DNA of 64,000 nucleotides from CADEEV01 sp964442185 (GCA_964442185.1 CAYTWT010000149.1:7624-71623); one strand, 5' to 3'. Positions 8,216 through 16,740 are shown, counted from the first letter of the stretch. Numbers and translations: made by a program. The notes: generated from the letters alone by a model not told the origin.

Positions 8216-9682
8216 CTAAGGGATCGGCGAGGGCGCTGGTGCTGGAGCGGGCGGCGGCGCCAGCGGCGCGACTGGGGCCGGCGTGCTCGGAGCCGGCGTC
8301 GTCATCATCGTCGCCGGTGCGGCCGGCACCGCCTCTGGCGGCGTCGGGGCCACGCTGGCCTGGGCGCCTTCGGCCCTGTAGGTCACCGTCGCCGTGAGGT
8401 AGAGGCGCTCCGCTGTGGTGCGGCGGAAGCTCCAAGAGCCGACAGTGACTTCGGCCGCGGGCTTGAGCAGCGGCGGCCCGTCGACCGTGAGGACGGAAGC
8501 GTTGCCCGCGGCATTCACCGCAAACTTGACGTCGACCGCTCCGTACTCCCCGGCCAGACGCGCGAACGGGGGGGGCGAGGGCCGCCGACCCGTGACGAGA
8601 TCGGGCACGCCGATCGAGAGCGACACACCGTCGACGGCCGAGACGCCCGGCATGGGCGGTGGCCGGGGTGGCGCCACAGGCGGCGGCGGGGTCGTGAGCA
8701 CCTCCGTTGGAGGCTGCGCTGCCCTCGCACTGCTCCCCTTCGCCGGGGCTCCTGAGGGCGTGCCGGCCTTGTCAGACGCGGTCGCTGCCTCGGCCGGCGG
8801 CGCTGGCGTCGGGCTCGGCACCACGGTGGCGGGAGCGCTCGCTGGTGGCGGCCCAATCGCCGGCGCAACGGTCGCGGGGGCCACCGGGACAGGCGTCGTG
8901 GAGGCCGGCCGAGTCTCCGAGGCCGCCGGCGTAGCTGTCGGCGCGGGAGTGACTGCCGTGGCCGTCGCCGCAGTTTCCGGACTCGGTGAAGGCTCTGTAG
9001 TGGCCGTCTTATGCAGCCCCGAGAGCCGCAGCGCGACCTTCTGTGGCCGGTCGCCCTGGGCCGGCTGGAACTCGGCTTCGAGCCGGAAGCTGTACACCAT
9101 CGGCTCGTCGCTCGGAGCGAAGCGCCACGTCTTCAGCGCCTGGAGCACCGCGTCGGCCCACACGCCTTCGCCCGCGGTCACGAGCGTGTCAGCGATGCGC
9201 CCGTCGGGATCGAGGGTGATCTCCGTCGTGACCTTGCTACCGCCCTTCGCGTTCGGGTACGGGGGTGAAGCACCCTGGCGCAACTCAGGGATGCCTTCCT
9301 GGCGCGAGACCTCGGGCAGCCGCAGCGTGAACGTGATGGGCACCGTGAGCAGTACGCTCACCGGTTTCCCATCGAGCTTCGTGATCTCGTACTCCCACTT
9401 CTTGACCGCGAGGACGGCCGGCTCGTCGAAGGGAGGCACGCTGCGGATCACTTTGGCCTCGGCCACGCGGCCCTGAGCGTCGATGATCAGTTCCAGGATC
9501 ACGATCCCATGCAGGCCCTGGGCCTGCGCCTCGGGAGGATAGTCCGGCAGCACGGTGCGGGTGCGCTTGGGCGGCGGCACGTCCTGGCCGGCGATTTTGG
9601 GGGCGTCCTGGCCGAGCGAGCTGCTTGCCGCGAGCGAGAAGCAAAAGAGCAAGGGGAGGGCACGGAAGCGGCAGATTGCCAT
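8216..9682 (-). CDS. Secreted protein with three TonB-C-like domains
   Basis: 488 residues with a signal peptide (RALPLLFCFSLAASSSLG). The first domain (about 40-120) is a clear TonB C-terminal domain: PDYPPEAQAQGLHGIVILEL, then AVLAVKKWEYEITKLDGKPV. A second, weaker copy spans about 130-210 (PPYPNAKGGSKVTTEITLDP). A third is at about 350-430 (GSWSFRRTTAERLYLTATVTY). An Ala/Pro/Thr-rich linker of over 100 residues separates the last two, and another forms the tail. There is no TonB membrane anchor, so it is probably periplasmic. It follows the EF-G paralogue by 14 bases. Function unknown; it may link outer-membrane or envelope proteins. Confidence 0.75.
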   Translation of the reverse strand: MAICRFRALPLLFCFSLAASSSLGQDAPKIAGQDVPPPKRTRTVLPDYPPEAQAQGLHGIVILELIIDAQGRVAEAKVIRSVPPFDEPAVLAVKKWEYEITKLDGKPVSVLLTVPITFTLRLPEVSRQEGIPELRQGASPPYPNAKGGSKVTTEITLDPDGRIADTLVTAGEGVWADAVLQALKTWRFAPSDEPMVYSFRLEAEFQPAQGDRPQKVALRLSGLHKTATTEPSPSPETAATATAVTPAPTATPAASETRPASTTPVPVAPATVAPAIGPPPASAPATVVPSPTPAPPAEAATASDKAGTPSGAPAKGSSARAAQPPTEVLTTPPPPVAPPRPPPMPGVSAVDGVSLSIGVPDLVTGRRPSPPPFARLAGEYGAVDVKFAVNAAGNASVLTVDGPPLLKPAAEVTVGSWSFRRTTAERLYLTATVTYRAEGAQASVAPTPPEAVPAAPATMMTTPAPSTPAPVAPLAPPPAPAPAPSPIP

Positions 9683-9696
9683 GTCCCTATTCTCCG

Positions 9697-11799
9697 CTAT
9701 TCCTCCGCCTTGTGGTGCTCGCCGTGCTCCGCCCTGGCCGCCGCCACGACCTTGTCCTGGAGGTGCCCCGGCACCTCGTCGTAGTGCGACATCTCCATGT
9801 GATACGAACCCCGCGCGCCCGTCATCGAGGTGAGGTCCGCGTCGTACGACAACATCTCCGACATGGGCACCTCGGCCCTGATTACCTGCAAGGAGCCCTT
9901 CGGTTCCATGCCTTGCGGCCGCCCGCGCCGGCTGGAAAGATCCCCCATCACCGCTCCCGCGTACTCCTCGGGCACGGCGATCTCGACGCTCATCACCGGC
10001 TCGAGCAGCGTCGGGCGGCTCTTCGCCACCGCGTCTTTGTAGGCGAGCGAGCCCGCGATCTTGAAGGCCATCTCCGAGGAGTCCACGTCGTGATACTGCC
10101 CGTCGTAGAGCTCGACCTGAAAATCCACCATCGGATAACCAGCGATCAGGCCCCGCAGGCGCGCCTCCTGGATGCCTTTCTCGACCGCCGGGATGTAGTT
10201 CCTCGGAATCGAGCCGCCGAAGATGTCGTCCACGAACTGGAAGTCCGAGCCGCGCGGCAGGGGCTTCACCCGGATCTTGCAGTCGGCGAACTGGCCGTGG
10301 CCGCCGGTCTGCTTCTTGTGGCGCCCATGGCCCTCGGCTGTGGCCTTGATCGTGTCACGGTAGGGGATCTTCGGCTTCTTGAGGTTGACCTCGACCTTGA
10401 AGCGCTTCTTGAGTTTCGCGACCACGACCTCGATGTGGAGCTGGCCCACTCCGGAGAGCAGCATCTCGTGCGTCTGGGCGTCGCGCGAGAGCCGCACCAC
10501 CGGGTCTTCCTCCATCACGCGATGCAGTGCGATCGAGATCTTGTCGTCGTCGCCGCGGGTCTTCGGCTCGATCGCGAACGTCGTTGCAGCCTCCGGGAAG
10601 ACGATTGGCGGATAGACGACGGGATGAGCCTTGTCGCTCAGCGTGTCGCTGGTCTGCGTTTCCTTCAGCTTGGCGACGGCGCCGATGTCGCCGGCCTGGA
10701 TCTCGGGCACTACCGTGGGTGTCTTGCCCTGGAGCAACTCGAGGTGGCCGACGCGCTCGGGGACGTCGCGCGATGCGTTGTGGATCGTGCTGTCGGACTT
10801 GAACGTGCCCGAGTACACGCGGAACAGGCTGAGGCGGCCCGCGTGGGGGTCGGCGAGCGTCTTGAAGACGAACGCGGACATCGACTCCCCCGGGGCGGGC
10901 TTCCGGGAGGTCTCGGTCTTGCGCGCCGGGTCGATGCCCGCGACGTCGCCGCGATCGGCCGGCGAGGGCAGCAGGTCCACGATGTCGTCGAGTAGCGGCT
11001 GCAAGCCCACGTTGCGTTGCGACGAAACCGGGGAAACCGGGAACAGCTTGCCAGCCATGACTGCGGCGCGCAGGCCGCTCACCAGGTCGTCGTGGGGAAG
11101 CGTGCCCTTCTCCAGGAACACCTCGAGCAGCGACTCGCTGGTCTCGGCCACCATCTCGACCAGTTTTGCGAGCGCTTCGTTCGCGGCGGTCTTGATCTCG
11201 TTCGGCACGTCCACCTGCTGGAACTTCCCGCTCTGGTCGTCCTGATAGACGTCGGCGCGATAGGCCAGCAGGTCGGCGATGCCCACGAAGCCCTTCTCCT
11301 CGCCGAGCGGGATCGCCACTGGCACGACCCCTCGGCCGAAGCTGCGTTCGAGCGAGCCGAGCGTTCGCTCGAAAGAGGCGCGATCCCGGTCCATGCGGTT
11401 CACGACCAGGATCCGCGGCAGGCCGTATTCCTCGGCGTAGCGCCAGACCTTTTCGGTCTGCACCTCGACGCCCGCCACCGCGTCCACGACGACGAGCGCG
11501 GCGTCGGCCACCCGCAGTGCAGCGCGTGCCTCGGAGAGGAAGTTCGCGTAGCCTGGGGCATCGAGCAGGTTGATCTTGGTCTTCCTCCACTCGCCGAAGG
11601 CTAGTGCAGTCTGCAGGCTGATCTTCCGCTCGATCTCGTCGGGATCGAAGTCGGTCACCGTGGTCCCGTCGTCGACGCGCCCCAGCCGGTTGACGGCGCC
11701 CATGTCGAAGAGCAGGGCGGAGACGAGTGAGGTCTTGCCCGAGCCGCCATGTCCGACCACGGCCACGTTGCGAATGCCAGGCGCTTCGTAGACCTTCAT
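9697..11799 (-). CDS. Elongation factor G paralogue (EF-G2-like GTPase)
   Basis: 700 residues from ATG 11799, chosen because AGAGGGGGG lies just upstream; an in-frame start at 11841 lacks support. P-loop GHGGSGKT (16-23), switch-II region DAPGYANF (80-87) and NRMD (134-137) are followed by EF-G domains II-V, including KKQTGGHGQFADCKI and LEPVMSVEIAVPEEYAGAVMGDLSSRRG. In canonical EF-G switch II reads DTPGH; here the catalytic His is Tyr84. Family knowledge: such EF-G-like paralogues coexist with the str-operon EF-G and may not support normal translocation. The role is uncertain. Confidence 0.9.
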   Translation of the reverse strand: MKVYEAPGIRNVAVVGHGGSGKTSLVSALLFDMGAVNRLGRVDDGTTVTDFDPDEIERKISLQTALAFGEWRKTKINLLDAPGYANFLSEARAALRVADAALVVVDAVAGVEVQTEKVWRYAEEYGLPRILVVNRMDRDRASFERTLGSLERSFGRGVVPVAIPLGEEKGFVGIADLLAYRADVYQDDQSGKFQQVDVPNEIKTAANEALAKLVEMVAETSESLLEVFLEKGTLPHDDLVSGLRAAVMAGKLFPVSPVSSQRNVGLQPLLDDIVDLLPSPADRGDVAGIDPARKTETSRKPAPGESMSAFVFKTLADPHAGRLSLFRVYSGTFKSDSTIHNASRDVPERVGHLELLQGKTPTVVPEIQAGDIGAVAKLKETQTSDTLSDKAHPVVYPPIVFPEAATTFAIEPKTRGDDDKISIALHRVMEEDPVVRLSRDAQTHEMLLSGVGQLHIEVVVAKLKKRFKVEVNLKKPKIPYRDTIKATAEGHGRHKKQTGGHGQFADCKIRVKPLPRGSDFQFVDDIFGGSIPRNYIPAVEKGIQEARLRGLIAGYPMVDFQVELYDGQYHDVDSSEMAFKIAGSLAYKDAVAKSRPTLLEPVMSVEIAVPEEYAGAVMGDLSSRRGRPQGMEPKGSLQVIRAEVPMSEMLSYDADLTSMTGARGSYHMEMSHYDEVPGHLQDKVVAAARAEHGEHHKAEE

Positions 11800-11893
11800 G
11801 AACCCCCCTCTGACCTCCATCCCGATGGCGTCACGGATCATAGATCGCGGGCGCTCCGAGCGGCAAGCGGGGCGCGGCCCGCGCGCGGGGGTC

Positions 11894-11899
11894 TATAAT
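11894..11899 (+). promoter_or_regulatory. Perfect -10 box close to the PilM-like start
   Basis: TATAAT is exact and lies 6 bases before ATG 11906, in the divergent gap after the EF-G paralogue. A transcript from it would start at or next to the ATG, so the cluster may be translated from a leaderless mRNA. I see no good -35 element. GGGAG also abuts the ATG, but at zero spacing. Confidence 0.4.
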
Positions 11900-11905
11900 T
11901 GGGAG

Positions 11906-12754
11906 ATGGCGTGGGCTCGGCTGAGACCGCTCGTGGCCCTGGACGTGGCCGCCGTGTCCGGCGCGAGCCTCGTACGGAGTCTCTCGGGGCCTCGGATCGC
12001 CAGTGTGGCACGGATCGAGCTGCTTCCGGGCGCCCTCGTCCCTTCGCCCACCGACAACAATCTGGTGGAACCCGAGGCCGTACGCACGGCGGTCACGCGG
12101 CTTCTCGCTGCGCTCGGCGAGGCGCGCGGAGCGGCGACGCTGGTGCTTCCGGACGGTGTCGCGCGTGGCCTCGTCTTCGAGGCGGCCCACGGCGTCTCTC
12201 CGCTCGAGCAGGCGCGCTTCAAGCTCGGACCCGGCCTGCCGTATCCGGCGGCGGAGGCAATCGTCGACATCCGACCCCTGGGCGGACCACGGTTTCTCGG
12301 CGTTGCCATCCGCCGCAGCGTGGTCGAGGCTTACGAGGCGCTCGCCGAGTCCACGGGCCTCTCGGTTGCACGTGTGGACATTGCTTCGATGGCCGCACTG
12401 GATACTTTGCTGCGGTTGCGTCCCGAGGGCGATTCCACGGTCGACGTGATCCTCGGCGACGCGGCGGTGAGCCTCGCCGCGCATCGCGACGGTTCGTTGC
12501 GGGTCTTCCGCAGCCGGCGCCGGGAGCGCGGGACGGAGGAAGCCGACTGGCTCCGCGAGGAGGTGGGGCGGACGGCCACACTGGCCGGAGACGGCATAGG
12601 ACCGCGCGTGCGGATCGTCGGGCCTGGGGCGCCGGCCCTGGCCCGCGCGCTCGCGGCCCGGGGCACTCGCGCGGAGCTCGGCTGGCGCGCCGAAGCTGCA
12701 GGCCTGCCGGTGGAAGCGGCCGAGCTGCCGTGGCTTGGGGTCGCGCTGCCGTGA
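11906..12754 (+). CDS. PilM/GspL-like protein
   Basis: 282 residues, cytoplasmic by composition. I recognise it mainly by context: it is the first of four overlapping genes whose products match PilM, PilN, PilO and PilP in size and topology. An actin-like fold is suggested by VALDVAAVSGASLV (early residues), LVLPDGVARGLVFE and the later VDVILGDAAVSLAAHRDG and VRIVGPGAPALARAL. In type IV pilus systems PilM binds PilN and couples cytoplasmic ATPases to the periplasmic ring. The start could also be GTG 11933. Alternative: GspL-like subunit of a type II secretion system. Confidence 0.6.
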   Translation: MAWARLRPLVALDVAAVSGASLVRSLSGPRIASVARIELLPGALVPSPTDNNLVEPEAVRTAVTRLLAALGEARGAATLVLPDGVARGLVFEAAHGVSPLEQARFKLGPGLPYPAAEAIVDIRPLGGPRFLGVAIRRSVVEAYEALAESTGLSVARVDIASMAALDTLLRLRPEGDSTVDVILGDAAVSLAAHRDGSLRVFRSRRRERGTEEADWLREEVGRTATLAGDGIGPRVRIVGPGAPALARALAARGTRAELGWRAEAAGLPVEAAELPWLGVALP

Positions 12755-13263
12755 TGGATTTTCGGACACGCCGAGAGTCGCGCCGGACGCTCGCGGAGGT
12801 GATCCTGGTGGGGCTGGCCGGCCTGGCGCTGGCGGCTGCAGCCTGGGGCGCCTGGGGGGCTCGGGGCGAGCTCGGCAGTTTGCGCGCGGCATTGACCGAC
12901 GTGCAGGGCGAGGTGGGCTCGGCGCGGGTGCACCTGCGTTCGCTGGGGGTGCTTCGAGTCGGCGAGAGCGAGCGCCTCGCCTCACGGCTCGAGCTGACGA
13001 TGGAGGCGCCGCCCGAGCGCATCCTGGCCGAGATCACGGCGCTCTTGCCGGAGCAGGTGCGGCTTCGCGCCTTGAACTTCGGGTACGGGGACGTCGTGGC
13101 CGTGGACCTCGAGGTCGAGGCACGCACGGCCGCTGCCTGGGACGAGTTCCTCGATCGACTCTCCCGCTCGCCGCATTTCGCCTCGCTGCGCCCGGGCGCG
13201 GAACAGCGCGACGGAGAGATCCGAGCAGGCGTGCGCATGACCTGGCGCGGGGAGGGATCGTGA
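12754..13263 (+). CDS. PilN-like inner-membrane protein
   Basis: 169 residues. A short Arg-rich cytoplasmic tail is followed by one membrane helix (about residues 14-33), a coiled-coil stretch (GELGSLRAALTDVQGEVGSA) and a small alpha/beta domain with RALNFGYGDVVAVDLEVEA. This is the PilN/GspL-C topology. The ATG overlaps the previous stop (TGATG). It shares little with named proteins by eye, so the call rests on topology and position. Confidence 0.6.
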   Translation: MDFRTRRESRRTLAEVILVGLAGLALAAAAWGAWGARGELGSLRAALTDVQGEVGSARVHLRSLGVLRVGESERLASRLELTMEAPPERILAEITALLPEQVRLRALNFGYGDVVAVDLEVEARTAAAWDEFLDRLSRSPHFASLRPGAEQRDGEIRAGVRMTWRGEGS

Positions 13264-13751
13264 GCCCGCGTCTGGCCGCGCTGTTGCTCCTGCTCGCTGC
13301 GCTCGGGCTGCGGCTCTTCGTGGCCGTGCCCGCGCAGCGGGAGGCCGCGGTCCTGGGGGAAGCGTATCGGCACGCGCGTCACGAGCGGCGCGAGGTGGCC
13401 CAGCAACTGGCCTTGGCCAAGAAACGTGACGCTCGCCGCCAGAGGGCCCTTGCCTCGATGCTCGCCGCTACGCCTGGCGATGCGGACCCGGTCACGCGCC
13501 TGCGCCGGGATGCGGTAGCTTCGGTTCGCGAAGCCGGCGTCTCGGGCGTCCGTCTGGCCGTCGCACCGGCGCGAGCGCCCATTGGAGCGACCCTACAGCT
13601 GTCGGCGCGCGGCTCGCTCGCCCTTGCCTCGCGGCTCTCGGCCGATCTCACGACGAAGCGCGGTCTCGTGCTCGAGCGGGTGCGCTTCATGCCACGTGAT
13701 TCCGAGGTCGTCATCGAGATCGACGGCGCACGGCTGCTGGGCGGATCGTGA
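13260..13751 (+). CDS. PilO/GspM-like inner-membrane protein
   Basis: 163 residues from GTG 13260, overlapping the previous stop by GTGA. An N-terminal membrane helix (LAALLLLLAALGLRLFVAV) is followed by a coiled coil rich in Arg/Glu/Ala and a ferredoxin-like C-domain (TLQLSARGSLALASRL, then LVLERVRFMPRDSEVVIEID). This matches PilO or GspM, which pair with PilN in the periplasm. Family assignment is by architecture only. Confidence 0.6.
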   Translation: MSPRLAALLLLLAALGLRLFVAVPAQREAAVLGEAYRHARHERREVAQQLALAKKRDARRQRALASMLAATPGDADPVTRLRRDAVASVREAGVSGVRLAVAPARAPIGATLQLSARGSLALASRLSADLTTKRGLVLERVRFMPRDSEVVIEIDGARLLGGS

Positions 13752-14221
13752 GCAGGCGGGTGGCGCTCCTCGCGGCCGCGGGCCTCGGTCTCACGGCTAT
13801 CACGCTGGCCCTCGGCAGCGGCCCGCGCACTTCGCCGCCGGTTGTGCCGAGCTCGCCACGCAGCACTCCGACGCCGGGCGCCGCAGGGACGGCTTCGCTC
13901 CCGGTTCCGGAGCTCGCGCGGAGTCCCTTCGAGTATGCCGGCGGGCGCGAAACGACGCCTGCCCCAGTCGTTCTGAGGGAGCGGGACTTGGAGCTATCGA
14001 ACGCGGAGTCACCCCTGCCATTGCCGGAGTCGGTGCGACTGGTGGGGTTCGTTGAGCGCGCTGGGAAGTTCCGCGCGGCGCTCGTCATCCGCGGGGAGAT
14101 GGCGCTCCTGGAGGTTGGGGAGAGTGCCGAGGGCTTCGTGCTCTTGGCCGCCGACGAAGAGACCGGCGTGCGGCTGCGCGGTCCCGATGGGGTCGAGATA
14201 GCTCTCGACCCCGAACCCTAG
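13748..14221 (+). CDS. PilP/GspC-like periplasmic protein
   Basis: 157 residues from GTG 13748 with another GTGA overlap. It has an N-terminal hydrophobic segment (VALLAAAGLGLTAITLALG), a Pro/Ser/Thr-rich linker to about residue 60 and a small beta domain (VRLVGFVERAGKFRAALVIRGEMALLEV). The tail reads TGVRLRGPDGVEIALDPEP. PilP and GspC homology regions look alike and contact the secretin. No secretin gene follows, so the partner must lie elsewhere, or the cluster serves a different machine. Confidence 0.6.
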   Translation: MSRRVALLAAAGLGLTAITLALGSGPRTSPPVVPSSPRSTPTPGAAGTASLPVPELARSPFEYAGGRETTPAPVVLRERDLELSNAESPLPLPESVRLVGFVERAGKFRAALVIRGEMALLEVGESAEGFVLLAADEETGVRLRGPDGVEIALDPEP

Positions 14222-14231
14222 TCCAGCCGTC

Positions 14232-14384
14232 TTAGCGCCGACCGAAGGTCACGCTGAGCACCGCCTCGAGCAGGCCTCGCGCGACCAGCAAGCCCACACC
14301 GATTCCCGTTGCTGCCGCCACCGTCTCGAACAGGACCGCCACGACCTCACCTCCGCTAGCCTCCACCAGCGAAGCTCGTGCCAT
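14232..14384 (-). CDS. Candidate 50-residue small membrane protein
   Basis: A 50-residue frame starts at ATG 14384 (minus) and ends in TAA. It reads MARASLVEASGGEVVAVLFE, then a hydrophobic stretch (TVAAATGIGVGLLVARGLLE) and a basic end (FGRR). A good promoter (TTGACA, 15-base spacer, TAAAAT) lies just upstream on the same strand. The frame fills most of an otherwise empty 369-base gap. I do not recognise the family. The ribosome site is weak (CGGGG), so this is a candidate only. Confidence 0.45.
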   Translation of the reverse strand: MARASLVEASGGEVVAVLFETVAAATGIGVGLLVARGLLEAVLSVTFGRR

Positions 14385-14407
14385 CCCCGATTCTCTTTGT
14401 TATCAAT

Positions 14408-14434
14408 ATTTTAGCGACGCAGGCCGCGTGTCAA
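14408..14434 (-). promoter_or_regulatory. Promoter for the small ORF at 14384
   Basis: On the minus strand TTGACA (14429-14434) and TAAAAT (14408-14413) are separated by 15 bases, in a stretch far richer in A/T than its surroundings. The -10 box ends about 23 bases before ATG 14384. The spacing is shorter than the ideal 17, but both hexamers are close to consensus. Confidence 0.5.
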
Positions 14435-14524
14435 TACAGACGCGACGTGGGTCGCTGGACGCACCCGCGGTCCAAGTGGTGTGGCGTGCTGGTGATTCTC
14501 AACATCCCGCATGGTTCCGTTTGT

Positions 14525-14553
14525 TGACGGGTTCGAAGTGGGGTGCTAGATTG
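14525..14553 (+). promoter_or_regulatory. Sigma-70-type promoter for the pseudokinase gene
   Basis: TTGACG (14525-14530) and TAGATT (14548-14553) are separated by exactly 17 bases. The start codon at 14591 is 37 bases downstream, giving a leader of about 30 bases. Together with the minus-strand promoter about 90 bases away, the gap 14385-14590 is a divergent promoter region. Confidence 0.6.
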
Positions 14554-14590
14554 CCCAAAAGTCCAAGCTAGCCTGGGGGTTAGCCAGTAG

Positions 14591-16615
14591 ATGGCGAAGA
14601 AGGAAAAGTTCGGCAAGTTCGTCCTGCTGGACGAGGTCGAAAGCTCGGGACTTGGCTCCGAGTACCGCGCCGCGAAGCTGGGAAGCACGGGTTTCGAAAA
14701 GATTGTCGCCCTGCTTCGGCTCGGACCCGAGCTGTCGAAGAACGCCAACTTCGCGAAGAACCTGATGGACCAGGCGAAGCTGGCTGCGCAGCTCCAGAAC
14801 CCCAACATTTCGAGGATCTACGGGATCGGCAAGGTCGACGCGGCGTACTACATTTCGTACGAGTTCGTCGAGGGCAAGAGCCTGAAGGGCATCCTCGCCC
14901 GCTGCCGGCTCGACGGCTTCCCGTTCTCGGTCGACCACACTCTGCTCATCGCCAGCAAGATCTGCTCCGCGCTCGAGTACGCGCACGGCCGCAAGACGGA
15001 AGCGGGCGTTCGCTACTACCATGGCCTAGTGAACCCCGGAAGTGTGTTCGTGTCGTACGAAGGCGAGGTGCGGCTCCGCGGCTTCGGCTACTGGCCGAGC
15101 AAGTTGCGTGAGGCGGCCGGGCTGCGCGACGACGAGACGCTGTACCTCGCTCCCGAGCAAGCCAGCGGTGGCATGGGCGACACGCGCTCGGACATCTTCG
15201 CCGTCGGCGCGATCCTCTTCGAGACCCTCACGGGCCAGCCGCTCTTCCAGGGCGGCCGCCTGGCTGCGAGCGCCGAGCGCCTCGCCGGCGCCAAGCTGCA
15301 GAGCTCGACGGGCGACGACGACTCGCTGCCCAAGCCGATCGCCGAGATCTTGGGCCGTTCGCTCGCCGCCGATCCTGCTGGCCGCTACGCCGAGACCGCG
15401 GAGATGCGCAAGGCCATCGACACGCTGCTCTTCTCCGGCGATTTCACGCCCACGACCTTTAACCTCGCGTTCTTCATGCACTCCCTGTTCCGCGAGGACA
15501 TCGACAAGGAGTCGAAGCTGCTCAAGGAGGAGAAGGAAGCGAGCTACTTCGAATTCCTTACCGACGACACGACCAAGCTGATCAGCAAGGCGACCGCGCA
15601 GACAGTTTCGGTGCCCACGCCGGCGTCCGGCGCGCCGAGCACGACGGCCAAGGCCGAGACTCACCCGCCGATGCACACGCCGGTCCCTGTCTCGGCGCCA
15701 GCCCACGAGCCGGCGCCCGCGCCGTCCGCCTCGGCGAAGGAGGCTGCCGCCGGCTTCACGTTCCACAAGGACGAGCCCAACAAGAGCAGCGCGCCGATGC
15801 TCGCTGGCGGAGTGCTCGTGGCGCTTCTGCTCGCGGGGGCAGGCTGGGTCCTGTTCGGCTCGGGTGCGGGCGGGCCCGCGAACACCGGGCCGCCCGCCAC
15901 GACGATTTCGGCCGAAGCCATCGCTGCACAACAGAAGGTGAAGGAGCTCGAAGACAAGCTGAGGGCTTTCGAGGAACAAAAGGCCGCGGCCGAAGCCCTG
16001 GCCGCCGAGGAAGCCAAAAAACAGCTCGAAGCCCAGGCGAAGGCCCTGGGCACCACTGCCGACCCCGCAGCCATCGCCAAGGCGCAGGAGGCCGCGGCCA
16101 AGAAGGCGCGCCTGGAGCAGGAAAGGAAGCAGCAGGAAGAGAAGAAGAAGCTCGAAGCGGCCAAGGCCGCCGAGGAAGCGCGCCTCGCCGACGAGCAGCG
16201 CAAGGCAGAGGCGGCGCGCGCAGTTGCGGCTGCGGCTGTGGCTGCGGCGACGACGACGCTGCCGCCCACCACGACCGTGCCGCCAACGACGCAGGCCGCC
16301 GTGAAACCCGGCGCGCTCGTCAATCTCGCTGACACAGGCGTGACCCCGCCGGTGCCGGACAAGACCCCGCCCCTTGCCTATCCGCCGATCGCGCTACGCC
16401 AACGCATCGAGGGCGCCGTCGAGTTGTCAGTGCTGGTTGATGACCGGGGCGTCGTGGCCGAGGTGCAGGTCGTTACGAGCGCAGGCGGCCGGGCGGGTCT
16501 CGACGAGGCCGCGGTGGAAAACGCCAAGAAGCGGAAGTACCGGCCTGCGACCAAGGACGGCGTGCCCGTCAAGGTCTGGATGCCGCTGCGCGTGCAGTTC
16601 AGGCTGCCGTCGTAG
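14591..16615 (+). CDS. Pseudokinase-membrane-TonB fusion protein
   Basis: 674 residues. Residues 8-285 match bacterial Hanks-type Ser/Thr kinases (GFEKIVALLRL, LAAQLQNPNISRIYGIG, YISYEFVEGKSLKGIL, YLAPEQASGGMGDTRSDIFAVG). Three catalytic positions are changed: the VAIK lysine is Leu42, HRD is HGL (144-146) and DFG is GFG (164-166). It is therefore predicted to be inactive. A Pro/Ala linker, one membrane helix (about 402-424) and a Lys/Glu/Ala coiled coil (about 445-545) follow. The end is a TonB C-terminal domain (about 585-674, PPLAYPPIALRQRIEGAVEL). Topology puts the kinase fold in the cytosol and the TonB domain in the periplasm. It stands alone with its own promoter. Confidence 0.85.
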   Translation: MAKKEKFGKFVLLDEVESSGLGSEYRAAKLGSTGFEKIVALLRLGPELSKNANFAKNLMDQAKLAAQLQNPNISRIYGIGKVDAAYYISYEFVEGKSLKGILARCRLDGFPFSVDHTLLIASKICSALEYAHGRKTEAGVRYYHGLVNPGSVFVSYEGEVRLRGFGYWPSKLREAAGLRDDETLYLAPEQASGGMGDTRSDIFAVGAILFETLTGQPLFQGGRLAASAERLAGAKLQSSTGDDDSLPKPIAEILGRSLAADPAGRYAETAEMRKAIDTLLFSGDFTPTTFNLAFFMHSLFREDIDKESKLLKEEKEASYFEFLTDDTTKLISKATAQTVSVPTPASGAPSTTAKAETHPPMHTPVPVSAPAHEPAPAPSASAKEAAAGFTFHKDEPNKSSAPMLAGGVLVALLLAGAGWVLFGSGAGGPANTGPPATTISAEAIAAQQKVKELEDKLRAFEEQKAAAEALAAEEAKKQLEAQAKALGTTADPAAIAKAQEAAAKKARLEQERKQQEEKKKLEAAKAAEEARLADEQRKAEAARAVAAAAVAAATTTLPPTTTVPPTTQAAVKPGALVNLADTGVTPPVPDKTPPLAYPPIALRQRIEGAVELSVLVDDRGVVAEVQVVTSAGGRAGLDEAAVENAKKRKYRPATKDGVPVKVWMPLRVQFRLPS

Positions 16616-16740
16616 CTCAAACGCGTCGTGCCGGCCCTCGACGGGGCGCTCCTGAGAGCCGCGTCCTCGGGGCCACTCGTACGGAGTTTGCTCCAACGGC
16701 GCTTTGCGCGTCGCTGCGCAGGCGTCAGCCTAATCCGCGC

